Part shown: piece after piece, positions 45,768-54,693 of the stretch
How positions within the stretch are numbered: position 1 is the stretch's first letter
Layout: the number at the start of each line of letters is the position of its first letter
Assembly: GCF_034059295.1 (NCBI RefSeq)
Contig: NZ_CP139141.1
Span: forward strand, 496,001 to 560,000
DNA length: 64,000 nt
Reading direction: 5' to 3'
Origin: Pseudomonas sp. HR96
GTDB lineage: Bacteria; Pseudomonadota; Gammaproteobacteria; Pseudomonadales; Pseudomonadaceae
The notes under the pieces: model-generated
Database searches by the model: none
What the model was told of the DNA's origin: nothing
Seen by the model: the letters and a program-made list of their open reading frames with translations, nothing else
Position numbers and translations under genes: made by a program

Positions 45768-46184
45768 TTACCCACACATATTGCGGTGTTCGGTCCCTCA
45801 GCGCCATGTTTACCCACATTCCCTGTGCATCCGCCTGTGGATAACATGTTAGGGCATCGCTGAGGCCCGTATTTAGCGGGCCCTGGGCCATGTCGATCAA
45901 AAATTGACCATTCGGCGATAGTCTTTCAATTCAGTGGGTTGTGCTGTTGTCCACAGAGACTTCTTAGGCTCGTCAAAGTTTCGCACAATCTCTGTTGGCG
46001 GTTCTGTGGATAAGGTGTTCGCCTAGTGCTGCAAGCCACGTGATCCGTGGCTTTCAGTCTTGCGATCAAAAAATGATCAGTCGCTGGCGAATCCGCATCA
46101 TTCTAATAAGTCACTCAATTTATTCGGTTTTTTTCAGTCATTCGCAGCGTTACCCACATTAACTGTGCACCCGCCTGTGGATAA
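45768..46184. promoter_or_regulatory. DnaA-box cluster
   Basis: Consensus TTATCCACA boxes (as TGTGGATAA on this strand) occur at 45836, 46005 and 46176. TTGTCCACA occurs at 45947. TTACCCACA variants occur at 45768, 45810 and 46150. Four more TTATNCACA matches lie in the adjoining ETF genes (44272, 44521, 45464, 45561). These are high-affinity DnaA recognition sequences. Replication-control function is inference. Confidence 0.6.
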
Positions 46185-46201
46185 GATGTTGGCGCAATGA
46201 C

Positions 46202-46235
46202 AAAGGCCGCGCAGCTGTTGGGCTGCGCGGCCTTT
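46202..46235. terminator. Strong hairpin terminator, likely bidirectional
   Basis: A perfect 14-base stem (AAAGGCCGCGCAGC and its complement) with a TGTTGG loop. The plus strand then reads GGTTGTTATTTG. It lies 26 bases beyond the gbcA stop (minus direction) and terminates gbcA and anything reading from the DnaA-box region. Confidence 0.8.
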
Positions 46236-46260
46236 GGTTGTTATTTGTACAGCTGGGCCG

Positions 46261-47556
46261 CTATTCGTGAACCGCAACGCCCTTGAGGTAGGCCGCCGGC
46301 TCGGCGCCCAGGTTGCTCAGCATGCGTTCGCTGTACCAGTCGATGAAGTTGACCACGCCAAACTCGTAGGTCTTGGAGTAGGGGCCCGGCTGGTAGGCGG
46401 TGGAATTGATGCCTTTCTGGTTTTCCTCGGCCAGGCGGCGGTCCTGGTCGTTGGTGGCGTCCCACACCTGGCGCATGCGCTGCACGTCGTAGTCGACGCC
46501 CTCGACCGCGTCCTTGTGCACCAGCCACTTGGTGGTGACCATGGTTTCCTGGGCGCTGATCGGCCATACGGTGAAGACGATCACGTGGTCGCCCATGCAG
46601 TGGTTCCAGGAGTGCGGCAGGTGCAGGATGCGCATCGAGCCCAGGTCCGGGTTCTTGATGCGGCCCATCAGCTTCTTGCAGCCGACCTGGCCGTCCAGGG
46701 TCATCGACACGGTGCCCTTGAGCAGCGGCATGCGTACGATGCGATTGCGCAGGCCGAAGCTGGCGTGGGCGTAAGGGATCTTCTCCGCTTCCCAGGCGGC
46801 GGCGGAGGCGGCGACGTGGTCCTTGAAGGCCTGGTCGGCGCGCGGGTCGGTGACGTCGTCCCACTCCAGCAGGGTTTTCAACAGCTCGGGGTGTGAACCG
46901 CCGCAGTGGTAGCACTCGCGGTTGTTTTCCAGCACCAGCTTCCAGTTGGCCTTTTCCATCAAGGTGGTCTGCACCGCCACCTTGGTGTTCTCCATGTCGT
47001 AGGGTTCCATGTAGTGGTTCAGGGTCGCCAGGAAGTTGTCGATGGCGGGCGGGTTGTCCGCCAGGCAGATGAAGATGTAGCCCCCGGAAACCTTGACGTT
47101 GACCTTCTTCAGGCCGTACTGCTTCATGTCGAAATCGGCGCCCATCTCGGTGCCGGCGAACAGCAGCCGGCCGTCCAGCTCGTAGGTCCACTGGTGGTAG
47201 CCGCAGACCAGCTTGGCCACCTTGCCCTTCTCGGCGGTGCACAGGCGCGAGCCACGATGGCGGCAGACGTTGTGGAAGGCATGCACGATGCCTTCGGCGC
47301 CGCGCACCACGATGATCGGGTTCTTGCCCACCTGCAGGGTCAGGAAGTTGCCTTTGGCCGGGATCTCGGCGGTCATGCCGGCAATCAACCATTCCTTGTG
47401 GAAGATCTCCTGCATGTCGATCTCGTGCAGGCGCTCGTCGCTGTAGAAGGGTTGTGGCAGCGAGAAGGTGCGCTCGCGGCTCTGCAGCATCTCGGCCGTG
47501 GCCTTGCGTGCGGGTTCCAGCGGGTCGCCCAGGCTCAGAGTGGTGGTGCTGTCCAT
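46261..47556 (-). CDS. gbcA: Glycine betaine monooxygenase, oxygenase (Rieske) subunit
   Basis: A 431-aa Rieske non-heme iron oxygenase that demethylates glycine betaine to dimethylglycine, releasing formaldehyde. The [2Fe-2S] Rieske ligands are Cys98/His100 and Cys118/His121 (CRHRGSRLC and CGYHQW). The mononuclear iron histidines lie in NNRECYHCGGSHPE. The ATG at 47556 follows GAGGACACACACG. It is divergent from gbcB across a 283-bp promoter region. Confidence 0.96.
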   Translation of the reverse strand: MDSTTTLSLGDPLEPARKATAEMLQSRERTFSLPQPFYSDERLHEIDMQEIFHKEWLIAGMTAEIPAKGNFLTLQVGKNPIIVVRGAEGIVHAFHNVCRHRGSRLCTAEKGKVAKLVCGYHQWTYELDGRLLFAGTEMGADFDMKQYGLKKVNVKVSGGYIFICLADNPPAIDNFLATLNHYMEPYDMENTKVAVQTTLMEKANWKLVLENNRECYHCGGSHPELLKTLLEWDDVTDPRADQAFKDHVAASAAAWEAEKIPYAHASFGLRNRIVRMPLLKGTVSMTLDGQVGCKKLMGRIKNPDLGSMRILHLPHSWNHCMGDHVIVFTVWPISAQETMVTTKWLVHKDAVEGVDYDVQRMRQVWDATNDQDRRLAEENQKGINSTAYQPGPYSKTYEFGVVNFIDWYSERMLSNLGAEPAAYLKGVAVHE

Positions 47557-47839
47557 CGTGTGTGTCCTCATGGCCATGCAGTGTGGCCGACGAAAAGTGG
47601 CTGATACGGTTGCGACGCAAAGCGCTTGATTGCAGGAACTGATAGGTGCGAGTGTGCGTGCGGATCGGCGCAGAACCTTATCCATGGGCGACATGCCCCA
47701 ATCCATTCCCGACGCGCCAGCCCTTGTCCGATGGGCTGGTCGCCACAAGCATGCGAATGTCGCAGATAGGTAAATGGCACTGGTCGCCCTTGCGCAGAAT
47801 CGCAGCCATTAGGGCCGACAGTCGGCCGCGGAGAACAGC
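47557..47839. promoter_or_regulatory. gbcA/gbcB divergent promoter region
   Basis: 283 bp. Three GTCGC sequences lie in one orientation at 47739 (GTCGCCACAAG), 47759 (GTCGCAGATAG) and 47783 (GTCGCCCTTGC), spaced 20 and 24 bases. They only partly fit the pattern near choX. In P. aeruginosa the orthologous intergenic region is a GbdR target. Confidence 0.4.
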
Positions 47840-48940
47840 ATGTCCGAAAGTTACCTGATGCCGGTGAACACCCAGACCTGGGCCAACGGTCGGCACATTG
47901 TGCGCTGCGTCAAGGTCATCCAGGAAACCTGGGATGTGCGCACCTTCTGTTTCATGGCCGACCAGCCGATCCTGTTCTTCTTCAAGCCCGGGCAGTTCGT
48001 CACGCTGGAGCTGGAAATCGACGGCCAGCCGGTGATGCGCTCCTACACCATTTCCAGCTCGCCGTCGGTGCCCTACAGTTTCTCCATCACCATCAAGCGG
48101 GTGCCGGGCGGGCGGGTCTCCAACTGGCTGCACGACACCTTGCACGAGGGCCAGGAGCTGGCGGTGCACGGCCCGGTCGGGCTGTTCAACGCCATCGACG
48201 CGCCGAGCTCCAAGGTGCTGTACCTCAGCGGCGGTGTCGGCGTCACCCCGGTGATGTCCATGGCGCGCTGGTTCTATGACACCAACGCCAACGTCGACAT
48301 GGTCTTCGTGCACAGCGCGCGCTCGCCCAAGGACATCATCTACCACCGCGAGCTGGAGCACATGGCGTCGCGGATCGACAACTTCAGCCTGCACATCATT
48401 TGCGAGAAGCACGGCCTGGGCGAGCCCTGGGCCGGCTACCGTGGCTACCTGAACCAGAAGCTGCTGGAAATCATCGCCCCGGATTTCATGGAGCGTGAAG
48501 TGTTCTGCTGTGGCCCGACGCCGTACATGACTGCGGTCAAGCGCCTGCTCGAAGCCAACGGTTTCGACATGAGCCACTACCACGAAGAGTCGTTCGGCGC
48601 GACCCCGCCCGAAGCCCGGGCCGACGCGGTGGAGCAGGCCGAGCAGGCCGCCGACGCGCCGGAAGTGGACGCCAGCGAGCTGCATCAGGTGGAGTTCATC
48701 AACGCCGGCAAGAGCATCCGCGTGGCCCCGGGGGAAACCGTGCATGCGGCGGCCGCCAAGCTCGGCCTGATGATTCCCAAGGCTTGCGGCATGGGCATCT
48801 GCGGCACCTGCAAGGTGCTCAAGGTGGCCGGCGTAGTGGAGATGGAGCACAACGGCGGCATCACCGAGGACGATGAAGCCGAGGGCTACATCCTGTCCTG
48901 CTGCAGCGTGCCGAAAGGAGATGTGCGGATCGAGTATTGA
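47840..48940 (+). CDS. gbcB: Glycine betaine monooxygenase, reductase subunit
   Basis: A 366-aa ferredoxin-NAD(P)H reductase-type protein. The flavin-binding RSYTISSSP (about residue 72), the NAD-binding LSGGVGVTPVMSMA and FCCGPTPYM segments, and a C-terminal plant-type [2Fe-2S] domain (CGMGICGTCKV and CCSVP) are present. It supplies electrons to GbcA. An acidic linker (EQAEQAADAPEVDASE) joins reductase and ferredoxin parts. Confidence 0.96.
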   Translation: MSESYLMPVNTQTWANGRHIVRCVKVIQETWDVRTFCFMADQPILFFFKPGQFVTLELEIDGQPVMRSYTISSSPSVPYSFSITIKRVPGGRVSNWLHDTLHEGQELAVHGPVGLFNAIDAPSSKVLYLSGGVGVTPVMSMARWFYDTNANVDMVFVHSARSPKDIIYHRELEHMASRIDNFSLHIICEKHGLGEPWAGYRGYLNQKLLEIIAPDFMEREVFCCGPTPYMTAVKRLLEANGFDMSHYHEESFGATPPEARADAVEQAEQAADAPEVDASELHQVEFINAGKSIRVAPGETVHAAAAKLGLMIPKACGMGICGTCKVLKVAGVVEMEHNGGITEDDEAEGYILSCCSVPKGDVRIEY

Positions 48941-48949
48941 TCGGCAGCG

Positions 48950-48990
48950 CGCCCCTCCCAGCGCCGCGGGAGGGGGCAACGCCCCCGAAC
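48950..48990. repeat. REP-like GC-rich inverted repeat
   Basis: CCCTCCC...GGGAGGG and GGGGGC-AAC-GCCCCC hairpins lie between the convergent ends of gbcB and the chemoreceptor gene. It is a degenerate member of the local REP family. Confidence 0.6.
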
Positions 48991-49004
48991 TCTTGATCTG
49001 ACCT

Positions 49005-50630
49005 TCACACCCTGAACTTGGCCACCATGCCGTTGAGATCCACGGCCAGGCGCGACAGCTCGCTGCTGGCGGCGCTGGTCTGGTGGGCGCCGGCGGCGGT
49101 CTGGGTCGATAGGTCGCGGATGTTGACCAGGTTGCGGTCCACTTCCCGCGCCACCTGGGCCTGCTCTTCGGCGGCGCTGGCGATCACCAGGTTGCGCTCG
49201 TTGATCTGCACGATGGCGCCGTTGATGGTGTCCAGCGCAAGACCGGCGCCCTTGGCGATGTTCAGCGTCGACTCGGCACGGTCGGTGCTGTTGCGCATCG
49301 AGTCGACGGCCTTTTCCGTGCCGCCCTGAATGCTGCCGATCATCCGCTCGATTTCGCTGGTGGACTGCTGGGTGCGGTGGGCGAGGGCGCGGACTTCGTC
49401 TGCAACCACGGCGAAACCTCGGCCTGCCTCACCGGCACGGGCCGCCTCGATGGCGGCGTTGAGCGCCAGCAGGTTGGTCTGGTCGGCCAGGCCGCGGATC
49501 ACGTCGAGCACCTTGCCGATGTCGCGCGACTGCTCGGCCAGGTTGCCGATCAGCTGCGCAGTGCCCTGCACGTCGACGCTCATGCGCTCGATGGCGGCCA
49601 CGGTCTCCTGCACCAGGTCGCGACCGTCGCTGGCTGACCCTGTGGCATCGCGCGACGCTTCGGAGGTGCTTACGGCGTTGCGCGCCACCTCTTCCACGGC
49701 GCTGGTCATCTCGTTGACCGCCGTGGCGGCCTGTTCGATCTCGTTGTCCTGCTGCACCAGGCCGCGGGCGCTTTCCTCGGTGACCGCATTGAGCTCTTCA
49801 GCGGCCGAGGCCAGCTGCGTGGCGGAGCCGGAGATGTGCTGAAGGGTGTCGCGCAGGTTGCCCTGCATGCGCTGCATGGCCGACAGCAGCTGCGTCGCTT
49901 CGTCCTTGCCGTCCACTTCGATGCGCTGGGTCAGGTCGTTGTCGGCGATGCTCTGCGCGGCGCGCACGGCAACGCCCAGCGGCAGGGTGATGCTACGGGT
50001 CAGCAGCAGGGCGCACAGGCAAGTCAGCACGGTGGCGATCACCAGCAGGGCGACCACCATTTCAAAGGCCAGCTTGTAGTTGCCGGCCGCCTCGGTGGTG
50101 GACACCACGGTCTGGTCGCTGTTGATCTTCACCAGCTTGGCCAGGGCTTCGTTGAGCTGCTCGGAATTGGTCAGCAGCTCGCCATTGACCAGGCGGTTCA
50201 TGCCCTCCACATCGTTGGCCGCCGACAGTGCCTTGAGTCGCGTCTCCAGCTGGTCGTACTGCGCCAGCAGGCGCTTGAAGTCCTCGTAGCCGGCGTGTTC
50301 TTCGGCGCTGTCGATATAGGGTTCGTACTCGGCCTGGGCCTTGCTGATCTGCTGGCGGCGCTGGCCGAACTGGTCATTGGTCAGGCTCAGCGCGGCCGGG
50401 CTGCGGTCGGCCATGATGCGGTACTGCAGCACGCGCATGCGCACGGCCAGCACCTCCAGCTGGTCGATGCTCTTGATGCTCGGCACGCTGTTCTGCTCGA
50501 TGTCTTCGCCGCTGGCGCGGATGTCGCCCATCTGCACCAGGGAAAACACCCCGAGAATGATCATGAGCACGCCGATGGAAGCAAAGCCCAGCAGCGCCCG
50601 GGGCGCGATTTTCATGCTGCGAAGGGACAT
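49005..50630 (-). CDS. Methyl-accepting chemotaxis protein (four-helix-bundle type)
   Basis: A 541-aa chemoreceptor. A first membrane helix (about 10-32) and a second (about 190-211) flank a mostly helical periplasmic domain of about 155 residues, as in 4HB/TarH sensors. A HAMP domain follows, then a signalling domain with the conserved tip [32 protein letters not shown]. Ligand unknown; position within betaine genes does not prove betaine sensing. The ATG at 50630 ([14 protein letters not shown]) is chosen by homology; its Shine-Dalgarno is weak. Confidence 0.92.
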   Translation of the reverse strand: MSLRSMKIAPRALLGFASIGVLMIILGVFSLVQMGDIRASGEDIEQNSVPSIKSIDQLEVLAVRMRVLQYRIMADRSPAALSLTNDQFGQRRQQISKAQAEYEPYIDSAEEHAGYEDFKRLLAQYDQLETRLKALSAANDVEGMNRLVNGELLTNSEQLNEALAKLVKINSDQTVVSTTEAAGNYKLAFEMVVALLVIATVLTCLCALLLTRSITLPLGVAVRAAQSIADNDLTQRIEVDGKDEATQLLSAMQRMQGNLRDTLQHISGSATQLASAAEELNAVTEESARGLVQQDNEIEQAATAVNEMTSAVEEVARNAVSTSEASRDATGSASDGRDLVQETVAAIERMSVDVQGTAQLIGNLAEQSRDIGKVLDVIRGLADQTNLLALNAAIEAARAGEAGRGFAVVADEVRALAHRTQQSTSEIERMIGSIQGGTEKAVDSMRNSTDRAESTLNIAKGAGLALDTINGAIVQINERNLVIASAAEEQAQVAREVDRNLVNIRDLSTQTAAGAHQTSAASSELSRLAVDLNGMVAKFRV

Positions 50631-50859
50631 GGGTGAGATACCGGAAAAGGGCACGCAGGCCCGGGAAAGGTTAAAGGTTACTCAGGCTATCGGGTGACCT
50701 TGCGCAGACTTGAATGCAGCGAATCGCGCGGACCGACCAAGGGCAGGAACCGAATGGCGATATCAGGGTCCATGGGGGCCCGATAAGCCTGGCTTGCAAG
50801 CGCGCTTTTCATTATCGTGTGCGCCCCTTTTTTGCCCTGTAAACAGTAGAGAAATCAAA

Positions 50860-51084
50860 ATGTTGCAAGAATCCATGAACAAGCTCGAAGCCCTCGTCGG
50901 CGAACTGCTGGAACGCAATCGGCAGCTGGCAGAGAGCAACCAGCAACTCAACGGCGAGCTGAACCGTGCCCGGGAAGAAAATGACACCCTGCAGCTGAGC
51001 CTGATGGAACAGGAAGAACTGCACGGCAGCACCGCCGCTCGCATCCAGGCTCTGGTCGAACGCGCCAGCGCCGTCGGCGCATGA
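50860..51084 (+). CDS. Small coiled-coil protein (ZapB-like/TIGR02449 type)
   Basis: A 74-aa almost wholly helical protein with heptad-like leucines (NKLEALVGELLERNRQLAE start, QLSLMEQEE later). Such a protein precedes zapA in many gammaproteobacteria. It overlaps the ZapA-like start by 4 bases (ATGA). The start at 50860 follows AGAGAAATCAAA; upstream in-frame codons are not coiled-coil. Confidence 0.8.
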   Translation: MLQESMNKLEALVGELLERNRQLAESNQQLNGELNRAREENDTLQLSLMEQEELHGSTAARIQALVERASAVGA

Positions 51085-51377
51085 GTGAGGCAGGGGTCGA
51101 GATCGTCTCGATTCTCGGCACGCCCTATTCGATCAAGGCGCCGGCCGGCCAGGAGCAACGTCTGCGCGACGCCAGCGCGCTGCTCAAAGCCAGCCTGAGC
51201 GAGACCAAGCGCCAATTTCCCAGCCTGATTGGCGACAAACTGCTGGTCCTGGCTGCACTCAATTTGTGCTCTCGGCAGCTTGATCTGCAGCAGACGCACC
51301 AGCAACAGCTCGACCGTTACCAAGAGCAGGTCAACGCCACGGTCGCGCGCATCGCCCAGACGATCGCCGATAGCTGA
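51081..51377 (+). CDS. ZapA-like cell-division protein
   Basis: A 98-aa ZapA-family protein: VEIVSILGTPYSIKAPAGQEQRLRDAS (N-terminal beta-alpha dimer part) followed by DKLLVLAALNLCSRQL and a C-terminal coiled coil. ZapA cross-links FtsZ protofilaments. The usual Pseudomonas zapA is found beside the 6S RNA gene; no 6S RNA is recognisable downstream here. This may be a second copy, or this strain's arrangement differs. Confidence 0.82.
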   Translation: MSEAGVEIVSILGTPYSIKAPAGQEQRLRDASALLKASLSETKRQFPSLIGDKLLVLAALNLCSRQLDLQQTHQQQLDRYQEQVNATVARIAQTIADS

Positions 51378-51402
51378 AACCCCCACAAAAACTGATCGAC
51401 GG

Positions 51403-51425
51403 CCCTCGTCCTTTCGACGAGGCCG
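51403..51425 (+). terminator. Hairpin after the ZapA-like gene
   Basis: CCTCGTC-CTTTC-GACGAGG forms a 7-base stem, preceded by GGC and followed by CCGCC. No T run, so a weak terminator at best. Confidence 0.4.
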
Positions 51426-51553
51426 CCGATAGGCATGTCATGACGCCCGGACTGTGACTTTTGCCAGTCAGGTTGTGTCGAATATTCCAATACTTTGTAT
51501 ACAATCGGCACGACTGTTGCAGGTCTTCAGCCTCAACACTTTGGGAGTTCACC

Positions 51554-53488
51554 ATGCAGTTCTGGCGGCGCAGTATCCAGTGGCAATTGATCTTGAGCAT
51601 GGGCACCGCCCTGCTGGTCAGCATTTTGATCGTGGTCGGCATCTACACCATGGTGGTCAACCGCCTGGCGCAGAGCTATCTGCTGGAAACGGCATTGCCG
51701 GCCAGTATCGAGGCCACACGCAATGACATCGAGCGGATTCTGGTGCAGCCGCTGACGGCGGCACGCAGCATCTCCAGCAACAGCATGGTCAACCAGTGGC
51801 TGGTGGACGGCGAGAACAGCGCGCAGACCCCACAATTCGTTACTTATCTGGACGGCGTGCAGCGCGACCAGAAAGCCTTCAGTGCCTTCATCATTTCTGC
51901 GGGCACCAATCACTACTACAGCCAGAAGGGCCTGGAGCGCACCCTGTCGCGGGGCGAACCCAAGGACGGCTGGTTCTATTCCTTCCTGGACAGCGGCAAG
52001 CAGCGCATCCTGGCCATCGACAACGACCTGACCACCGGTGACCTGACCCTGTTCATCGACATGCGCCTGGAGCAGAACGGCAAGCCTCTGGGCATCGCCG
52101 GCATGGGCCTGAGCATGACCGAGCTGTCGCAGCTGATTCACAACTACAGCTTCGGCGAGCACGGCAAGGTCTACCTGGTGCGCAACGACGGCCTGATCCA
52201 GGTCCACCAGGACCCGGCCCTGAGCGGCAAGCAGCAGCTGGCCGACGAGGTCGGCACCCAGGCCAGCCAGGCCATTCTCAACCAGAGCAAGCTGGCCACC
52301 GCGCACTTCCAGCGCAAGGGCGAGGACTACCTGGCGCTGAGCCTGCCGCTGCGTGACCTGGGCTGGACCCTGGTGGCCGAGGTGCCGGAGTCGCAGATCT
52401 ACGCCGAAGCCGACAAGGCCATGTGGATGAGCAGCCTGATCGGCCTGGCCGTGGCGCTGGTGGCGTTGTTCCTGGTGGTGCTGCTGGCCCGTGGGCTGGT
52501 GCGGCCGATCCGCCAGGTGACCACCGCGTTGGTGGCCATCGGCAGCGGCGGCGGCGACCTGACCCATCGCTTGAAGGATGATCGTGCCGATGAACTGGGC
52601 GACCTGGCCCGCGGCTTCAACAACTTCCTGGGCAGCCAGCGTGACATGATCGCCGAGGTGCTGAGCACCAGCGAACGCCTGCGCACCTCGGTGGCGCAGG
52701 TGGCCAAGGTGGTCGACAACACCGCCGACCGCGCCGTGCGCCAGCAGGAGATGACCGACATGGTCGCCACTGCCGTGCACGAGATGGGTCTTACCGTGCA
52801 GGAGATCGCGCAGAACGCCGGCAACGCCGCCGTCGCTTCGCAGACCGCCAAGGACGAGGCCGCCGATGCGCGCAAGGTGGTCACCCAGTCCATCGCCCAC
52901 ATCGAAGGCATGTCCACAGAGATCGGCAATGCGGCCGGCGCCGTCGGCGAGCTGGCGACCCAGGTCGGTTCCATCGACCAGGTGCTGGCGGTGATCCGCG
53001 GCATCTCCGAGCAGACCAACCTGCTGGCTTTGAACGCCGCCATCGAAGCGGCCCGTGCCGGTGAGATGGGCCGCGGCTTCGCCGTGGTGGCCGACGAGGT
53101 GCGCACCCTGGCGCGCCGCACGCAGACCTCCACCGACGAAATCCAGGCGATGATCTTCAGCCTCAAGTCCGGGGCGCAGAACGCCGTGTCGTCCATGCAC
53201 ACCGGCCAGGCCGCCACGGGCACCGGCGTGCAGGCCAGCCAGCGCACCGGCGCATCGTTGCAGGCGATTACCGAGCAGGTGGAACGCATCAGCGACATGA
53301 ACCACCAGGTGGCCACCGCCACCGAAGAGCAGTCGGCGGTGACCGAAGAGATCAACCGCAACGTGCAGGGCATCTCCGACCTGGCGCGTGACACCTCTGC
53401 GGAAACCCGTATCTGCCGCGAGGATTGCCACACGCTGAGTGGCCTGGCCGACGACCTGGCGCGGCAGATGGGCGGGTTCAAGCTGTAA
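51554..53488 (+). CDS. Methyl-accepting chemotaxis protein with double-Cache sensor
   Basis: A 644-aa chemoreceptor: membrane helix at about 9-32, a large periplasmic domain (about 35-295) with dCache features ([50 protein letters not shown]), a second helix at about 298-320, HAMP, and a signalling domain with [32 protein letters not shown]. In P. putida a receptor next to the threonine aldolase and glyA (McpH) senses purines; shared location makes that plausible but unproven. The ATG at 51554 follows GGGAGTTCACC. Confidence 0.92.
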   Translation: MQFWRRSIQWQLILSMGTALLVSILIVVGIYTMVVNRLAQSYLLETALPASIEATRNDIERILVQPLTAARSISSNSMVNQWLVDGENSAQTPQFVTYLDGVQRDQKAFSAFIISAGTNHYYSQKGLERTLSRGEPKDGWFYSFLDSGKQRILAIDNDLTTGDLTLFIDMRLEQNGKPLGIAGMGLSMTELSQLIHNYSFGEHGKVYLVRNDGLIQVHQDPALSGKQQLADEVGTQASQAILNQSKLATAHFQRKGEDYLALSLPLRDLGWTLVAEVPESQIYAEADKAMWMSSLIGLAVALVALFLVVLLARGLVRPIRQVTTALVAIGSGGGDLTHRLKDDRADELGDLARGFNNFLGSQRDMIAEVLSTSERLRTSVAQVAKVVDNTADRAVRQQEMTDMVATAVHEMGLTVQEIAQNAGNAAVASQTAKDEAADARKVVTQSIAHIEGMSTEIGNAAGAVGELATQVGSIDQVLAVIRGISEQTNLLALNAAIEAARAGEMGRGFAVVADEVRTLARRTQTSTDEIQAMIFSLKSGAQNAVSSMHTGQAATGTGVQASQRTGASLQAITEQVERISDMNHQVATATEEQSAVTEEINRNVQGISDLARDTSAETRICREDCHTLSGLADDLARQMGGFKL

Positions 53489-53496
53489 TGTAGAAG

Positions 53497-53570
53497 CTCG
53501 GGGGCTTTGCCCCCTCCCACGTGCGCATTTCCACGTGGGAGGGGGCAGATCCCGCGAGAGGCCGGTTTGA
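53497..53570. repeat. REP/BIME element
   Basis: GCTCGGGGGCTTTGCCCCC and CTCCCACGTGCG...CACGTGGGAGGGGGC arms, a shorter member of the family at 21136 and 31981. It lies between the convergent ends of the chemoreceptor and ltaE. Confidence 0.8.
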
Positions 53571-53582
53571 TCCGGGTTCAGC

Positions 53583-54623
53583 TCAAGCGGCCATCACCGC
53601 GCGTATATCCGCCGCCAGTTCCTGCACCCGCGCCTCCTCGGTGTCCCACGAGCACATGAACCGTGCGCCGCCGCTGCCGATGAAGGTGTAGAACCGCCAG
53701 CCCTTGTTGCGCAACGCATCCAGCGCCGGTTCCGACATCTGCAGGAACACCCCATTGGCCTGCACCGGGAACATCAATTGCACCCCTGGGATGTCCGCCA
53801 CCAGCTGGCTGAGCAACTGCGCGCAGTGGTTGGCGTGGTGGGCGTGGCGCAGCCAGGCGCCGTCTTCGAGCAGGCCGACCCAGGGCGCCGAGAGAAAGCG
53901 CATCTTCGAGGCCAGCTGCCCGGCCTGCTTGCAGCGGTAGTCGAAGTCTTCGGCCAGCTTTGTGTTGAAGAACAGAATCGCCTCGCCCACCGCCATGCCG
54001 TTCTTGGTACCGCCAAAGCACAGCACGTCGACGCCGGCCTTCCAGGTCAGTTCTGCCGGGGTGCAGCCCAGAAACGCACAGGCGTTGGCGAAGCGCGCGC
54101 CGTCCATGTGCAGGTGCAGGCCCAGCTCCTTGCAGGTGGCGCTGATGGCCTTGAGCTCGTCCGGGCGGTAGACGCTGCCCACTTCCGTGGCCTGGGTCAG
54201 GGTCACCACGCGCGGCTTGGGGTAGTGGATGTCCTGGCGCTTGAGCGCGACTTCGCGGATGGTCTCGGGGGTCAACTTGCCGTTCTCGCTGCGCGCGGTC
54301 AGCAGCTTGGAGCCGTTGGAGAAGAATTCCGGCGCGCCACATTCGTCGGTTTCGACGTGGGCGGTTTCCGAGCAGATCACGCTGTGGTAACTCTGGCACA
54401 GCGACGACAGCGCCAGCGAGTTGGCTGCGGTGCCGTTGAAGGCGAAGAACACCTCGCAGTCGGTTTCGAACAGCTGGCGGAAATGATCGGCCGCGCGTGC
54501 GGTCCATTGATCGTCGCCGTAGGCGCGCTCGTGGCCCTGGTTGGCCTGGGCCATGGCCGCCCAGGCCTCGGGGCAGATACCGGAATAGTTGTCGCTGGCG
54601 AACTGTTGGCTCTGATCAGTCAT
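53583..54623 (-). CDS. ltaE: Low-specificity L-threonine aldolase
   Basis: A 346-aa PLP enzyme that cleaves threonine or allo-threonine to glycine and acetaldehyde. The PLP lysine lies in CFGGTKNGMAVGEAI. Other family residues are FNGTAANSLAL, HVETDECGAPEFF and HMDGARFANA. The start at 54623 gives MTDQSQQFASDNYSG. It links to glycine metabolism, in line with glyA and sox downstream. Confidence 0.93.
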   Translation of the reverse strand: MTDQSQQFASDNYSGICPEAWAAMAQANQGHERAYGDDQWTARAADHFRQLFETDCEVFFAFNGTAANSLALSSLCQSYHSVICSETAHVETDECGAPEFFSNGSKLLTARSENGKLTPETIREVALKRQDIHYPKPRVVTLTQATEVGSVYRPDELKAISATCKELGLHLHMDGARFANACAFLGCTPAELTWKAGVDVLCFGGTKNGMAVGEAILFFNTKLAEDFDYRCKQAGQLASKMRFLSAPWVGLLEDGAWLRHAHHANHCAQLLSQLVADIPGVQLMFPVQANGVFLQMSEPALDALRNKGWRFYTFIGSGGARFMCSWDTEEARVQELAADIRAVMAA

Positions 54624-54693
54624 GGCCGTTTCCCTGTGAACGATGGTGGCGCACTGTAACCAAGATTCGATGGCGCGCGCCAAAGGTACAAGT

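Larger units (their letters stand above)
45765..46260. other. Non-coding 496 bp with repeated modules and DnaA boxes
   Basis: No gene is supported. Two 41-bp copies (45810-45850 and 46150-46190, four mismatches) begin TTACCCACATT and end TGTGGATAA-N-ATGTT. Between them are two 21-bp CGATCAAAAA...TCG elements (45894-45914, 46063-46083), a TTGTCCACA box (45947-45955), a TGTGGATAA box (46005-46013) and an AT-rich stretch (46101-46138). A terminator hairpin ends the region. Confidence 0.85.

Noticed and set aside
45765..46260. Main chromosomal origin oriC
   Set aside because: DnaA boxes are present, but there is no dnaA, dnaN, rpmH, parAB or gidA nearby, and the AT-rich stretch is short. A titration or secondary site is more likely.
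51378..51553. 6S RNA gene after the ZapA-like gene
   Set aside because: The stretch is too short and shows no 6S-like long closing stem. It contains only a 7-bp hairpin and the chemoreceptor leader.
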